DNA of 64,000 nucleotides from a virus. The stretch spans positions 62,001-126,000 of IMG/VR virus record IMGVR_UViG_3300034782_000062; one strand, 5' to 3'. Below are positions 55,165 to 64,000 of the stretch, in pieces. Position 1 is the first letter of the stretch. Every line of letters starts with the position of its first letter. The notes under the pieces were generated by a model. The model was not told the DNA's origin. It did no database searches and saw nothing but the letters and a program-made list of their open reading frames with translations. The translations under genes and the position numbers were made by a program.

Positions 55165-56604
55165 ATGGCTGATACCAAGTACACCTACAGCATCTCATCG
55201 GACTTTCCGAACAGGCAGGTGGACTCTGATAGCCTGACTGCGCAGATTGAAGAAAGCTCGATAAGCTCTGCCGCTCTCCTCTATATCGAAACAAACGGGG
55301 ATGACTGCGATATCTGGTTTGACGACCCTCTTTCTGGTGCAGACCAAACAACGCTCGCTGGAATTGTTTCGACTCATACCGGTTACCCTGGGGCATCACC
55401 AGAAAAAGGTGGCATTGTTTTCGTTCCGTTGGATAGCCCATCAGCTCCAACTGTGACACCTCAGGGCACACCGGGAACGACAACGTGGGGTTATAAAATC
55501 ACGGCGTTTAGTTCGTCTGGGGAGACGCTTGCTTCAACGGAGGGACAAACGACAACTGGGAACGCTACGCTCGACGCGACAAACTTTAACAGGGTGACAT
55601 GGGACGAGATCTCTGGTGCTGTAAAGTATGGAGTATACAGGGTTACAGCCGGTGGAACACCGTCGAGCACTGGAAAATTGGCCGAGACTACCGCGGCTGA
55701 TGGAGAGACTTTTGATGACACAGGTCAATCAGCTTATGATGCCGAACCGAGTGAAGATCGTTCGAGCGCAGTAACAATCGGTTCTGGTGATGCAACCCCC
55801 GGCAAGCTTCTGACGTTGCGCGAAGAGACGACCGACGATTCGACAGTGACAAGCCTGATTACTCTCGCACGTAGGTCACTCAACACTGTTCTCGCCGGTT
55901 TTGGAACAGGACTCTACACGAAGCTCGAAGACGAGGATGGGGATGATCGAGCTGCAGGCTCGCTGCACTTTCTCTGGGAGGACCCAGCGTCGACTGCGCT
56001 CGAAGCGGCATTTCGCGTCATGTTGCGTGATGGAGGATCTCAGACCGTCGAGCGCTTTCGCGTAACGCCTCAGGGTGGCATTCAGCTTTCCGGCACAGAT
56101 GTCATTGACGCCGGAACGTGCCGTCAGGTGCTTCCTGTCGATGGTGGTATTCGAGGCGGTACGACGTCGGGTTCGACAAACAACGACATCGCGGCGATTC
56201 GGTTCGATAACGGGGGCGATGGTTGGAACCGCGTCAATATCGAGCCGCCGACTCGGTATATCAGTGGAGACTTGACCTTCAGACTTTTTTGTTCGGTGCC
56301 ATCGTCGGTGCCGGCTAGTCGTGGGACGAGGTGGAGGCTCAACTGGAGTCTCAAGGATATTGGAGACGCGCTCGGCTCGTGGAGCTATACAAACGAGTTT
56401 ACCTACGACATCTCGGGTCAGACTCTCGATCAGATATTTGCGATCGATTTTACGATCCAGGCGTCTCAGTTCGACAAAACAAAAGACCTGCTGTGCATGA
56501 AGATGACACGGCTTGGAACGGACGCAGCCGATGACTGTGGAGTGCACATCTACGTGCACGGATTGGAGCTGCGTTTTAGTGGGTTTCGGTTTGCCGGCCA
56601 GTAG
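55165..56604 (+). CDS. Tail-fibre-like protein with third N-terminal type
   Basis: 479 residues; starts one base after the previous stop. The N-terminus (TYSISSDFPNRQVDSDSLTA ... LAGIVSTH) is a further virion-attachment type. Residues 90-190 form a fibronectin III-like domain (PSAPTVTPQGTPGTTTWGYK ... YGVYRVTAGG). The C-terminal 150 residues are a beta-rich head. The three fibre-like proteins with three different anchors may sit at different virion positions. Confidence 0.65.
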   Translation: MADTKYTYSISSDFPNRQVDSDSLTAQIEESSISSAALLYIETNGDDCDIWFDDPLSGADQTTLAGIVSTHTGYPGASPEKGGIVFVPLDSPSAPTVTPQGTPGTTTWGYKITAFSSSGETLASTEGQTTTGNATLDATNFNRVTWDEISGAVKYGVYRVTAGGTPSSTGKLAETTAADGETFDDTGQSAYDAEPSEDRSSAVTIGSGDATPGKLLTLREETTDDSTVTSLITLARRSLNTVLAGFGTGLYTKLEDEDGDDRAAGSLHFLWEDPASTALEAAFRVMLRDGGSQTVERFRVTPQGGIQLSGTDVIDAGTCRQVLPVDGGIRGGTTSGSTNNDIAAIRFDNGGDGWNRVNIEPPTRYISGDLTFRLFCSVPSSVPASRGTRWRLNWSLKDIGDALGSWSYTNEFTYDISGQTLDQIFAIDFTIQASQFDKTKDLLCMKMTRLGTDAADDCGVHIYVHGLELRFSGFRFAGQ

Positions 56605-56620
56605 GCCGGAAGGTGGAGAG

Positions 56621-57514
56621 ATGGCGGTCAGAATTGATGTTTTAAAAGCGCTTAGCTCGCAGACCTATCTTCTCGGATACGAGGAGAGGATCAGTATGGA
56701 TCCTGAGCTTGCTCAGAACAACGGCGTCGTCGTTGGTCAGCAAGTCCGGATCAAGAGCAAGAAGAAGCCTGAAAGATATGCAGCGTACACGGTGCACCAG
56801 TTCATGCAAGACGGCACCGATGATAACGACGTTCGGATGGCCCTCGCTGGTCGTCAGCGTATGGACTACTCTGACAGCTTCAGCGGCTACCTGGAGGGCT
56901 GTGACGAGGTTGCCCTTCAGGGTAAGACCGAGCAGTGGCTCGACGACAACAACGAGTTCGGAGAGTTTCTCGACGAGACGTCGACAAATCATACAAAGAT
57001 CGTCGTGTGCGCGCCTCATGGCGGCATCATTGAAAACTACACCGACGAAGAGGCCGAGCGCGTCTACTCGGAGCTTGATGGTCAGGGTAAGGATGTTTCG
57101 TCCTGGCGATGCAAAGGATGGCAGGACGCCATTGGCGCCTACGATGCCTGGCACATCACCTCGACAGAAATCAGCCCTGAGAGCTTCCCGCTTCTTGGGT
57201 CGATCCAGAATCGCGGCTTCGATTACGCCGTGTCTTTTCATGGTTACGGCGAGGCGGACATTGCGGTCGGAGGAGGCGCCCCTGTGGCGCTTAAGCAGGA
57301 AATCGCCGACGCCATCGCGGCAATTTCGGGGCTCCCCTACGACGTGTCGGTGCTCACCGGTGGCGAGTATAGCGGAACGAGTCCTGACAACTTCGTCAAC
57401 TGGCTGACATCCGCTGGAAACGGAATTCAGATCGAGCAGCCCTATGGCGCCCGACGGGACTACTGGCAGCAGATAGCTGACGCTGTCGCTAGCGTCTTCG
57501 CGTCGAAGATCTGA
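56621..57514 (+). CDS. Poly-gamma-glutamate hydrolase family protein
   Basis: 297 residues; ATG 56621 behind AGGTGGAGAG. The zinc-site motif VVCAPHGGIIENYTDEEAER near residue 125, AWHITSTE near residue 185, and DYAVSFHGYGEADIAVGGG near residue 205 match the phage gamma-PGA hydrolase family, which degrades polyglutamate capsules. It lies among fibre genes and is probably virion-bound, opening a path through a capsule. A host with a polyglutamate or related peptide capsule is implied but not proven. Confidence 0.75.
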   Translation: MAVRIDVLKALSSQTYLLGYEERISMDPELAQNNGVVVGQQVRIKSKKKPERYAAYTVHQFMQDGTDDNDVRMALAGRQRMDYSDSFSGYLEGCDEVALQGKTEQWLDDNNEFGEFLDETSTNHTKIVVCAPHGGIIENYTDEEAERVYSELDGQGKDVSSWRCKGWQDAIGAYDAWHITSTEISPESFPLLGSIQNRGFDYAVSFHGYGEADIAVGGGAPVALKQEIADAIAAISGLPYDVSVLTGGEYSGTSPDNFVNWLTSAGNGIQIEQPYGARRDYWQQIADAVASVFASKI

Positions 57515-57526
57515 TTCGGAGGGTCC

Positions 57527-57811
57527 ATGGCCGAGGAACGACATGCTCATCAGGAGAATTACCCCTACCACGAGGAGCATTACGACGGTGGGAAGCTGGC
57601 GCACGAGATTTTTGCCGCTGGCTATGAGTCAAGCGCTATCGTTCATCCGTCGTCGCGCGTGGACTACAACTACCAAGGGAATGTCCTGATCGGTGAGACT
57701 GTGACTACGAGGGATGAGGATGGAAACGTCGTTTCGACGGTCGAGTACGAGTGGTACACCGAAAAGGTCGGCAATAAAGAGACACGACGCAAAGTGAGGG
57801 TGCAGCCATGA
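57527..57811 (+). CDS. Small hypothetical virion-region protein
   Basis: 94 residues; ATG behind GGAGGGTCC. N-terminal His/Glu-rich (HAHQENYPYHEEHYDGG), then beta-rich. It overlaps the following start by four bases (ATGA). Confidence 0.5.
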   Translation: MAEERHAHQENYPYHEEHYDGGKLAHEIFAAGYESSAIVHPSSRVDYNYQGNVLIGETVTTRDEDGNVVSTVEYEWYTEKVGNKETRRKVRVQP

Positions 57812-58575
57812 CGGCAGGAATACCAGGAACGAGAGGCATCGTCCTCCCGACGATGACTGATGACGGTCGTCTGACTGTCGCGGCTCGACCTCACTACAAT
57901 AACATGGACTGGCCCGATTTCTGGGCAGACCGTGGAGACGATCTCGATGCTGTTGCTCCGGCTCGAAGTGTTTCGATGGGCCAGGATATGTTCGTCAGCG
58001 GGAGTTCCGAAGGTGATCACGATATTGCTTTCAGGTTCAACGAGGCGGTCCAGGTCCGTGGAGGAGAGGCTTGGCTATTAACTCCGTTTAACAGGCTCGA
58101 CTTTGCAAGCGTTGAGCTTTTTGCATCGGCGACACCTGTGGTTGAAAACGCTGGATCAGGTAACTGCAACCTAATTCCGACTGGAGCTGGGTTCAACGTT
58201 ATCGTACCGGATGCTGAGGGCGATGGGTCGCACGACGTTGACTTGGAAGCCAAGATTGGGACCTCCGCGGTGCATCAAGCGTCTATCGTTCCAGCATCTG
58301 CTGGCAACGGATTTTTTGACTACGACCTGGACACGAACGTGATCACCCCGAATGAATCGCAGGAAGGTGGCTACAATCTCTACGATGCTGAGATCCGTCT
58401 CCAGCGTTTTTTGAACCACGTTCGGATTCGAGAGGAGCTTACGAGCTTTATGGGGCAAGAAGCGAAGTTGGTGCTGCCCCATTGGAGCTGGCGCGTCATT
58501 CTTCATCATGGTGCAGGAAGTCACAACGTTGAGCTGTGCTTCCGCCTCATGATGTACAGGCAGACTTCGTACTAG
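57808..58575 (+). CDS. Hypothetical virion-region protein
   Basis: 255 residues, translationally coupled to the 57527 gene. Beta-rich throughout with repeated GxGNCNL / GNGFFDY segments; no enzyme motif. It is probably a small structural or adaptor protein of the tail. Confidence 0.5.
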   Translation: MTAGIPGTRGIVLPTMTDDGRLTVAARPHYNNMDWPDFWADRGDDLDAVAPARSVSMGQDMFVSGSSEGDHDIAFRFNEAVQVRGGEAWLLTPFNRLDFASVELFASATPVVENAGSGNCNLIPTGAGFNVIVPDAEGDGSHDVDLEAKIGTSAVHQASIVPASAGNGFFDYDLDTNVITPNESQEGGYNLYDAEIRLQRFLNHVRIREELTSFMGQEAKLVLPHWSWRVILHHGAGSHNVELCFRLMMYRQTSY

Positions 58576-58588
58576 ACAGGTAATATCG

Positions 58589-60556
58589 ATGAGCAACATC
58601 TTCATAACAGGAATAAGTGGCAGTGGCATCTACGCGGTTCCGGAAGACGCTGCGGCGCTTCAGTCCGCTGAGGCCGGGCTCCAGACCCTTCTCTCGGGTG
58701 TAATGGGGCTCTCCTTCGATAAGGCGTATTCCTGGGTGAAGACGTCGGATGGGGCTGGTGCATCGAGGACGCTCAACTGTCTCCTCGTCAACGCTCAATA
58801 CATGGGCGTTATGTGCCCAAGCTCTGCTCAGATAGCGGCCATGACCGCAGCCATTCAGACGCAGCTCCTTGGTGACCCAAACATCGTTTCTGTATCCGTG
58901 CAGGACGTCAACCTTGTCATCGATTCAGGGGGCGCCGGTATCTGGCTTCGTAACTCGGCCACCGGCAGGGTCGAGCTGGTAGACCCTGGTGACTTTGTGT
59001 CGCTTGGCGGAATCGGTGATCCATCAAGTCTCTTTGTCGGAGAGGGTTCAAGTGAGGAGCCGTCCGCTCCGACGTCGTATCTGTACGAGTATGATAGCTC
59101 TGCTCCTTCTGGTTCGAGGTTTACACAGATCGATCCTTCAAGCGGATTCCCATGGACACAGCTCGGCGGAATCAATGACGCTCTCTACATTGGCGTAGAT
59201 AGCAAGCACTACGCGTGGATATTCGAGGTGGCGACGGCAAAGGATTCTACGCCTGTAGTAGTGGAGATTTGGAATGGGGCGAGCTGGGATCCGTTTGACA
59301 AAGCAACCTATCCCCAAGGCGTTGATACAAACAGGGGTCCAAATTTCTGGGAGAACATTGAGATCCAAGTCGTGCAGGTTGACAAATATGTCGAGCAGTC
59401 CACCTGGGCGCAGGCAGATAATGTTTTGGATGAGGTTCCCAATACGGGCACCTCACTGTATTGGGTGAGGTTCCGCAATACAGCAGTTGTCGGTACCTCG
59501 GCCGTAATCGCAAGCATCAATCTCCGGGGGAGCGGATTTGAGTACAACGGTGTCGCCGAGGCAATGAGGCTTTGGGGCACCGCCCGGAAGCGAGTCCGAG
59601 AAAGATTCTTTCTTGCAAACATGGTTCTCGGCGAGCCCCCATGGGTGAATTTTTCTGATATCACCGCGGTGACGTCGTCGATGCCAAACCCGGGAAGCAC
59701 ATCGCGACGAATCCATGTCTTCGGAACCTCGCAGCCGAGCAATCTCAACGCTCAGTGGAAGGGGTATGCGGTTCACCAATCAGGAAGCTGGACATGGATA
59801 GATGGAAATGCTGGACACCGTCGGTGGATGGTACTCTGTTTTATTGCGGGGTCGGGGCCTGGGGCGTGGCATATCAATGCTGGTGACAACATAACACTCA
59901 CGGTTGATGGTAATCCGTTTACCGTTTACCTGCCTGAGCTAGAGATCGTAGAGGGGCAAGAGGTATATCTCTATGTGGACCAGAACGGTAGCACATACAA
60001 TGCCGCTGGAATCTACGCTCCCGACTTCTTCTCGCTCGCCTATCAGGCGCCGACTGGCTATTCGCCAGCAAGGAGGGGGCTCGGTCCAGCCGCTGGTGCC
60101 CCTGACGGAGAACTCCAGTCCGGAGGAATGAGCTACGAGAACGATCACAGGATGGGTGTTTCGTTCACCTATGTGCTTCCACCGGCACTTGATAACGGCT
60201 CGAAGCTGAGAATCTTTCTTGGCCTGGCCCCGGGCGGAACGGGCAACTACGACTGGCACGTCGATGCCAAGGCACTGAGTTTGGGAGATCAGGTCGGGGC
60301 TATTTTTCCGCCTGATATATCGTTTGACACGATTATCACCTACACGCCTGCCGAGTCTGGACGAGTCCAATCGACGCTTCTGTCGACCGACTACTCAAGA
60401 ATGATTTCGGTTGAAGGAATCGATGATCGAGGCGGTGTAGTAATCAGGCTTGCCAGGGACGCAACGATTGCGAACCCCAATGATACTGGTGGAGATATCG
60501 TGATCGTCGAGTTTGGGGTCGAGTACGTTGTACAAGACCTTGGCCGTGCATCATAA
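58589..60556 (+). CDS. Large virion protein with shared N-terminal module
   Basis: 655 residues. The N-terminal 110 residues belong to the shared family (MSNIFITGISGSGIYAVPED ... AQYMGVMCPSSAQIAAM). The middle is beta-rich (SYLYEYDSSAPSGSRFTQID, VVVEIWNGASWDPFD), the kind of sequence seen in carbohydrate-binding tail proteins. The ribosome site is weak (ACAGGTAATATCG). Confidence 0.6.
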   Translation: MSNIFITGISGSGIYAVPEDAAALQSAEAGLQTLLSGVMGLSFDKAYSWVKTSDGAGASRTLNCLLVNAQYMGVMCPSSAQIAAMTAAIQTQLLGDPNIVSVSVQDVNLVIDSGGAGIWLRNSATGRVELVDPGDFVSLGGIGDPSSLFVGEGSSEEPSAPTSYLYEYDSSAPSGSRFTQIDPSSGFPWTQLGGINDALYIGVDSKHYAWIFEVATAKDSTPVVVEIWNGASWDPFDKATYPQGVDTNRGPNFWENIEIQVVQVDKYVEQSTWAQADNVLDEVPNTGTSLYWVRFRNTAVVGTSAVIASINLRGSGFEYNGVAEAMRLWGTARKRVRERFFLANMVLGEPPWVNFSDITAVTSSMPNPGSTSRRIHVFGTSQPSNLNAQWKGYAVHQSGSWTWIDGNAGHRRWMVLCFIAGSGPGAWHINAGDNITLTVDGNPFTVYLPELEIVEGQEVYLYVDQNGSTYNAAGIYAPDFFSLAYQAPTGYSPARRGLGPAAGAPDGELQSGGMSYENDHRMGVSFTYVLPPALDNGSKLRIFLGLAPGGTGNYDWHVDAKALSLGDQVGAIFPPDISFDTIITYTPAESGRVQSTLLSTDYSRMISVEGIDDRGGVVIRLARDATIANPNDTGGDIVIVEFGVEYVVQDLGRAS

Positions 60557-60577
60557 CGAGGCGTTTGGAGAGATACG

Positions 60578-63500
60578 ATGAGTAACATTTTCGTCACAGA
60601 CATCATCGGTACCGGAACCTATGCCGTTCCTACGGACGATACGGAGCTTGCCTCTGCGTCCTCAGGACTTAACACGTTGCTTGGTGGCGTCGCGAACTTG
60701 ACCTACGATCGCGTTTTGGCGTGGGTCGAGGACTCCGGTGGTCCAGGTGGCGCTGAAGGCAATCGAACCCTGAACTGCCTCATCGAAAAATTCACCTATC
60801 TAACAGACGAATGTCCGTCTGAGGCCAACGTCGACACGATGATCGCCGCGATTGAGTCGACGCTTGAAGCCGATGCCAACATCACGTCCGTCGACAGGCA
60901 GGATGTACACATCTTCCAGGCGGGCGCCTACTTCTTGTGGAATCGAGACTCCGCCGGTGGGTTCCTCTATCCGAACACGGCGACCGACGATGTCGCGGTT
61001 GGGCCGTTCGCAAGTCCAAACGGTAAGTGGTTCGACGATGGTGACCTCGTCCTGGGGACGGACGCCATGGTCGGCGCCGAGCAGCTCTATATCCTCGATG
61101 ACGATGAGACGGCGAACAACGTTGGTGCGAGGGCTCGTACCGAGAAGGATTCGACCGGAACAAAAGCCGGATGGACAGGCTTCGTTTCAGAGGTGCAGCA
61201 CACAGGAGCAGGCCCCGGAACCCTCTATCTTGGCTTCGCTTCCTCGAACACCTACAACAACGCTGCTGCTGATATCGATGATGACATCGGATTTGTCTGT
61301 AACCCAACCGTCACGGCTGTCAATTCCTTCGATAGGCTGACTGGGTTCTTCTCACAGCCTACGATTGCGGCCGGGCAGACGGTCACTCGATATAAGGGTG
61401 TGTCGATCGATGGCATCAATGGCGCAGGCACGGTAACGACGTCGACAGGGATCGAGGTCAACGACGTCGGTCTCAACTCGACGACGACCTACGGAATCGA
61501 GATTGACGCTCAGACCGGAACGACAGCACGCGGCATCTACTGCGATGACTCCATCGAGCTGACGGGCACCATCGTTATCGGAGAGAACGCCGACCATACG
61601 GTGGCTCCAGCGGCCGGAACAGGGCTGCTGTGGGTGCGGAGCGATACACCGAACCGGGTTATTTTCACAGATGACGCCGGCACTGATCAGGTGCTCCAGT
61701 TTGGCTGGACCGAGTCCGAGGTCATCTACGTCGCAAAGTTCGGAAGTGACGCGAACGATGGCCAGTCGCTCACCGAGCCAAAGTTGACGGTTGGTGCGGC
61801 TATTACAGCCGCTGCGGCTCTGACTCCAAGCGCAACGAACCCGATCGTTATCTACGTATACCCAGGTGTCTACTCCGAGCAGATTGTTCTGTCGAGCGAT
61901 TATGTATCGCTGTTCGGTGTTGGTGGTCCTGACAGCGTGATCATTGAAGACGATACGGATGCGAGCCAAGTCCTCAGGATGGGGGCTTGTGACAATATCG
62001 AGGTGCGAAACATTCACTTCCGTGGCATCACGAACAACGTTGACGCTATTACCTGTGCTCAATTCACACTGAACAACATTTTCAGGAATTGCAAGTTTAC
62101 GTCAAAGGGGACCGGGCGATCGGAGCTTGATGGTGGGTTCGCAAGCAACCGCCTGGTCATGGATTTTTATAACTGTGTATTCACACACGCGGACAATGAT
62201 GGTGTGAACGATCCTGTCGCCATCTTTATGGATGACGCGACCCTCAACTTCAACGACTGCACCTTCGAGGGTCGAGGCACCGTGAATAACGGTGTCATCA
62301 GCGTTTACAAGAGCTGCAAGTTCAGAGCCGCGACAAGTGCAGCGGCGACGCCTATATGGACGTTTACTAGCGCGGTTACGATGCTGGGGTGTGACGCCGA
62401 AAACACCAACGTTGGTAACGTCTTCGAGCTTGATGTAGCTGGATGCCAATTCCTTGGTGGACGACTATGGGCGGGCAGTGATGCCTCGGCGCGCGAGCTT
62501 TCTTCGACATTCACAACAAAATGGAGGGTCGCCTGCTCCGGTGTCGTGATGAACAACGGCATGGCAGGCACCATCTACCGGGACGAGCTGATTCACTACG
62601 TCGGTGACTCCGGGGACTGCGACTTCCACGTCTCGCTCGAAGCTGCTTGCGACGGCCTGCTCAACACAGGTGGGACCGTCTACCTCATGCGCGATGTGAC
62701 GGTTGGCTCGAACATCGACAACCAGCATCAGTCTCTGACCATCGACGGGATGAACAACTACAGCATTGACCGTGGAAGCGATGCGCTGTTGTTCGAGCAG
62801 AACGGCTTCGACCCCCAGGTCTTCACGCTGAAGAACGTCGAGATTATCCAGGGCCGGATCGAGTGGGACAGGGTACAGGCCGGAGTGCTTAACCTAGTAC
62901 AGGTTACTGGTGGAACGCGCATCATTATCGACAACTACGTCGCCGGCAAAGAGGTCAATATCCAGAACTGCGATATCACCGTCGCGGCGACGGACCAGCC
63001 ATTTATCGACTTCATCGGGGGCGCTGCCTGCCCGCTGATTATCCGGCAGTCGAGACTGGAGGGTAATGGTACGCAGCCGGCGATCGATCTTGATGTCTCC
63101 GCGACAGCTCTGGATGTGTCCTACTCGGTGCTGACCGAGGGCTCAACGGCGGGGACACCGATCTCGAATCCTCCTGGCGCTGTATCGATGATCAGTCATC
63201 ACAATCTTTACAGCACAAGCCCGTTCGGAGGTAACCTCTCAAACAGTGTTACGAACCCCTACGATTCTCCGATCGGATCGGCTGGAGCAAGCCCGTGGAC
63301 GAGTGCCGCTGGCGTCATCTATCCGGCGACGGGTACCGATGATGTCGCAATTGGCTCGACGACGATGGCGGGAGCTGAGCGTCTCTACATCCTTGATGAG
63401 GATGAGACAGGGAATATCGTCGGGGCCAGGGCGCGAGTAGAGAAGGACTCGACGGGAACGAAGGCCCAGTGGACTGGGTATGTAGCCGAAGTGCAGCACA

Positions 63501-64000
63501 CAGGCACAGGCGCTGGGACTCTGTACATTGGTTTCGCCTCGTCGAACACTTTCAATAATGCCTCGGCCGACATCGACGACGACATCGGGTTCGTTTACAA
63601 CCCGACGATTACGGCGGTCAACTCCTTCGACCGTGCGGCTGGTCTGCTTGTTCAGCCGACGGTCGCGGCTGGTCAGACCCTCACGACATACAAGGCTGTT
63701 TCTATTGACGGAGTCAATGGTACAGGAACGATCACGACATCGACGGGTGTCGATATCAACGACATCGGGCTCAATTCGACGACGACCTACGGGATTTATA
63801 TTGCCGCTCAGACTGGAACGACGACTTGGGGCATTTACCAAGCCGGCACGGGAGAGCAAAACTACTTCGCGGGTCAGGCGACCTTTGGAACGACGTCTCC
63901 TCTGACTACCCGCAGGGTCTATGTCGAGGTGGATGACGGTGAGTCGTACACTCGGGGTGTCGAGGCGAGGTTTGTCAAGAATGGGGCCTCGGGCGCGCAA
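60578..64000 (+). CDS. Giant tail-fibre/spike-like protein (runs off the right edge)
   Basis: 1141 codons are visible, open to the window end. ATG 60578 lies behind TTGGAGAGATACG. The N-terminal module (MSNIFVTDIIGTGTYAVPTD) is the sixth copy. A VVG-type region follows (KWFDDGDLVLGTDAMVGAEQ). A domain of about 150 residues (LYILDDDETANNVGARART ...) occurs twice, at codons 170-325 and 930-1085. Between them lies a right-handed parallel beta-helix with pectate-lyase-like turns (VYPGVYSEQIVLSSDYVSLF, IEVRNIHFRGI), typical of polysaccharide-degrading spikes. Confidence 0.7.
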   Translation, partial: MSNIFVTDIIGTGTYAVPTDDTELASASSGLNTLLGGVANLTYDRVLAWVEDSGGPGGAEGNRTLNCLIEKFTYLTDECPSEANVDTMIAAIESTLEADANITSVDRQDVHIFQAGAYFLWNRDSAGGFLYPNTATDDVAVGPFASPNGKWFDDGDLVLGTDAMVGAEQLYILDDDETANNVGARARTEKDSTGTKAGWTGFVSEVQHTGAGPGTLYLGFASSNTYNNAAADIDDDIGFVCNPTVTAVNSFDRLTGFFSQPTIAAGQTVTRYKGVSIDGINGAGTVTTSTGIEVNDVGLNSTTTYGIEIDAQTGTTARGIYCDDSIELTGTIVIGENADHTVAPAAGTGLLWVRSDTPNRVIFTDDAGTDQVLQFGWTESEVIYVAKFGSDANDGQSLTEPKLTVGAAITAAAALTPSATNPIVIYVYPGVYSEQIVLSSDYVSLFGVGGPDSVIIEDDTDASQVLRMGACDNIEVRNIHFRGITNNVDAITCAQFTLNNIFRNCKFTSKGTGRSELDGGFASNRLVMDFYNCVFTHADNDGVNDPVAIFMDDATLNFNDCTFEGRGTVNNGVISVYKSCKFRAATSAAATPIWTFTSAVTMLGCDAENTNVGNVFELDVAGCQFLGGRLWAGSDASARELSSTFTTKWRVACSGVVMNNGMAGTIYRDELIHYVGDSGDCDFHVSLEAACDGLLNTGGTVYLMRDVTVGSNIDNQHQSLTIDGMNNYSIDRGSDALLFEQNGFDPQVFTLKNVEIIQGRIEWDRVQAGVLNLVQVTGGTRIIIDNYVAGKEVNIQNCDITVAATDQPFIDFIGGAACPLIIRQSRLEGNGTQPAIDLDVSATALDVSYSVLTEGSTAGTPISNPPGAVSMISHHNLYSTSPFGGNLSNSVTNPYDSPIGSAGASPWTSAAGVIYPATGTDDVAIGSTTMAGAERLYILDEDETGNIVGARARVEKDSTGTKAQWTGYVAEVQHTGTGAGTLYIGFASSNTFNNASADIDDDIGFVYNPTITAVNSFDRAAGLLVQPTVAAGQTLTTYKAVSIDGVNGTGTITTSTGVDINDIGLNSTTTYGIYIAAQTGTTTWGIYQAGTGEQNYFAGQATFGTTSPLTTRRVYVEVDDGESYTRGVEARFVKNGASGAQ

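Noticed and set aside
61352-62062. Minus-strand open frames inside the right-end spike gene
   Set aside because: They are shadows of the long plus-strand frame that encodes a clear beta-helix protein without a stop from 60578 to 64000.

Overview
This window looks like part of the genome of a large, GC-rich double-stranded DNA bacteriophage (or a metagenomic phage contig). The evidence is long runs of small, tightly spaced or overlapping genes, a helicase/primase replication block, an M23-type lysin, a block of modular tail-fibre-like proteins, a capsule-depolymerase-like enzyme, a T4 endonuclease V-like repair enzyme and a Gp3-like recombination directionality protein. No terminase, capsid or portal gene is inside the window. 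The host cannot be named from the sequence.

Layout. (1) 1-2011, minus strand: three genes, two of them acidic or cysteine-rich. (2) 2012-3324: a gene-free divergent control region with GGTCAGTGA repeats and large hairpins. (3) 3.3-7.3 kb, plus: a DUF2997 / DUF1257 (Ycf35-like) / Ycf46-like AAA ATPase module. (4) 7.6-20.3 kb, plus: about 25 small accessory genes, many with zinc-knuckle cysteines, plus a pyrimidine-dimer glycosylase-like protein, a ParB-like protein and a radical SAM protein. (5) 20.4-22.9 kb: a compact type V CRISPR system made of a 578-residue Cas12m-like effector followed directly by a 10-repeat array. (6) 23-34.9 kb, plus: a candidate C-rich non-coding RNA, a RecB/Cas4-like nuclease, an SF2 helicase, small genes, a Gp3/RDF-like protein and an RHH/zinc protein. 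(7) 35-40.4 kb, minus: a large helicase, a TOTE-type archaeo-eukaryotic primase and a ParB-DNA methyltransferase fusion. (8) 40.8-48.3 kb, plus: M23 peptidase, a highly structured gene-free stretch and a set of small membrane proteins. (9) 48.5-51.8 kb, minus: three paralogous virion-like proteins, a dual-specificity phosphatase and a ParB-like protein, all read from a good sigma70-type promoter. (10) 52.1-64 kb, plus: tail-fibre-like proteins and a poly-gamma-glutamate hydrolase.

The most exciting item is the phage-borne Cas12m. Its first RuvC aspartate is replaced by asparagine, so it is probably a DNA-binding silencer rather than a cutter. Its repeats can fold into an H-type pseudoknot whose first stem is supported by a compensatory T-A to C-G change between repeats. 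There are no adaptation genes. The effector gene carries the same 5' leader elements as the phage's own accessory genes, so it appears to be wired into the phage's gene-expression programme.

The second theme is RNA. A short palindrome (arms TCGTCC/GGACGA around CCA) recurs about 30 times, mostly just before start codons. Two classes of hairpin with conserved loops and different, covarying stems sit before many accessory genes and end in a GGACC-like flank. Three tRNA-like elements lack a D arm. At least four gene-free stretches look like structured non-coding RNAs. Together these suggest a phage-specific post-transcriptional or operator system that does not match any standard annotation type.
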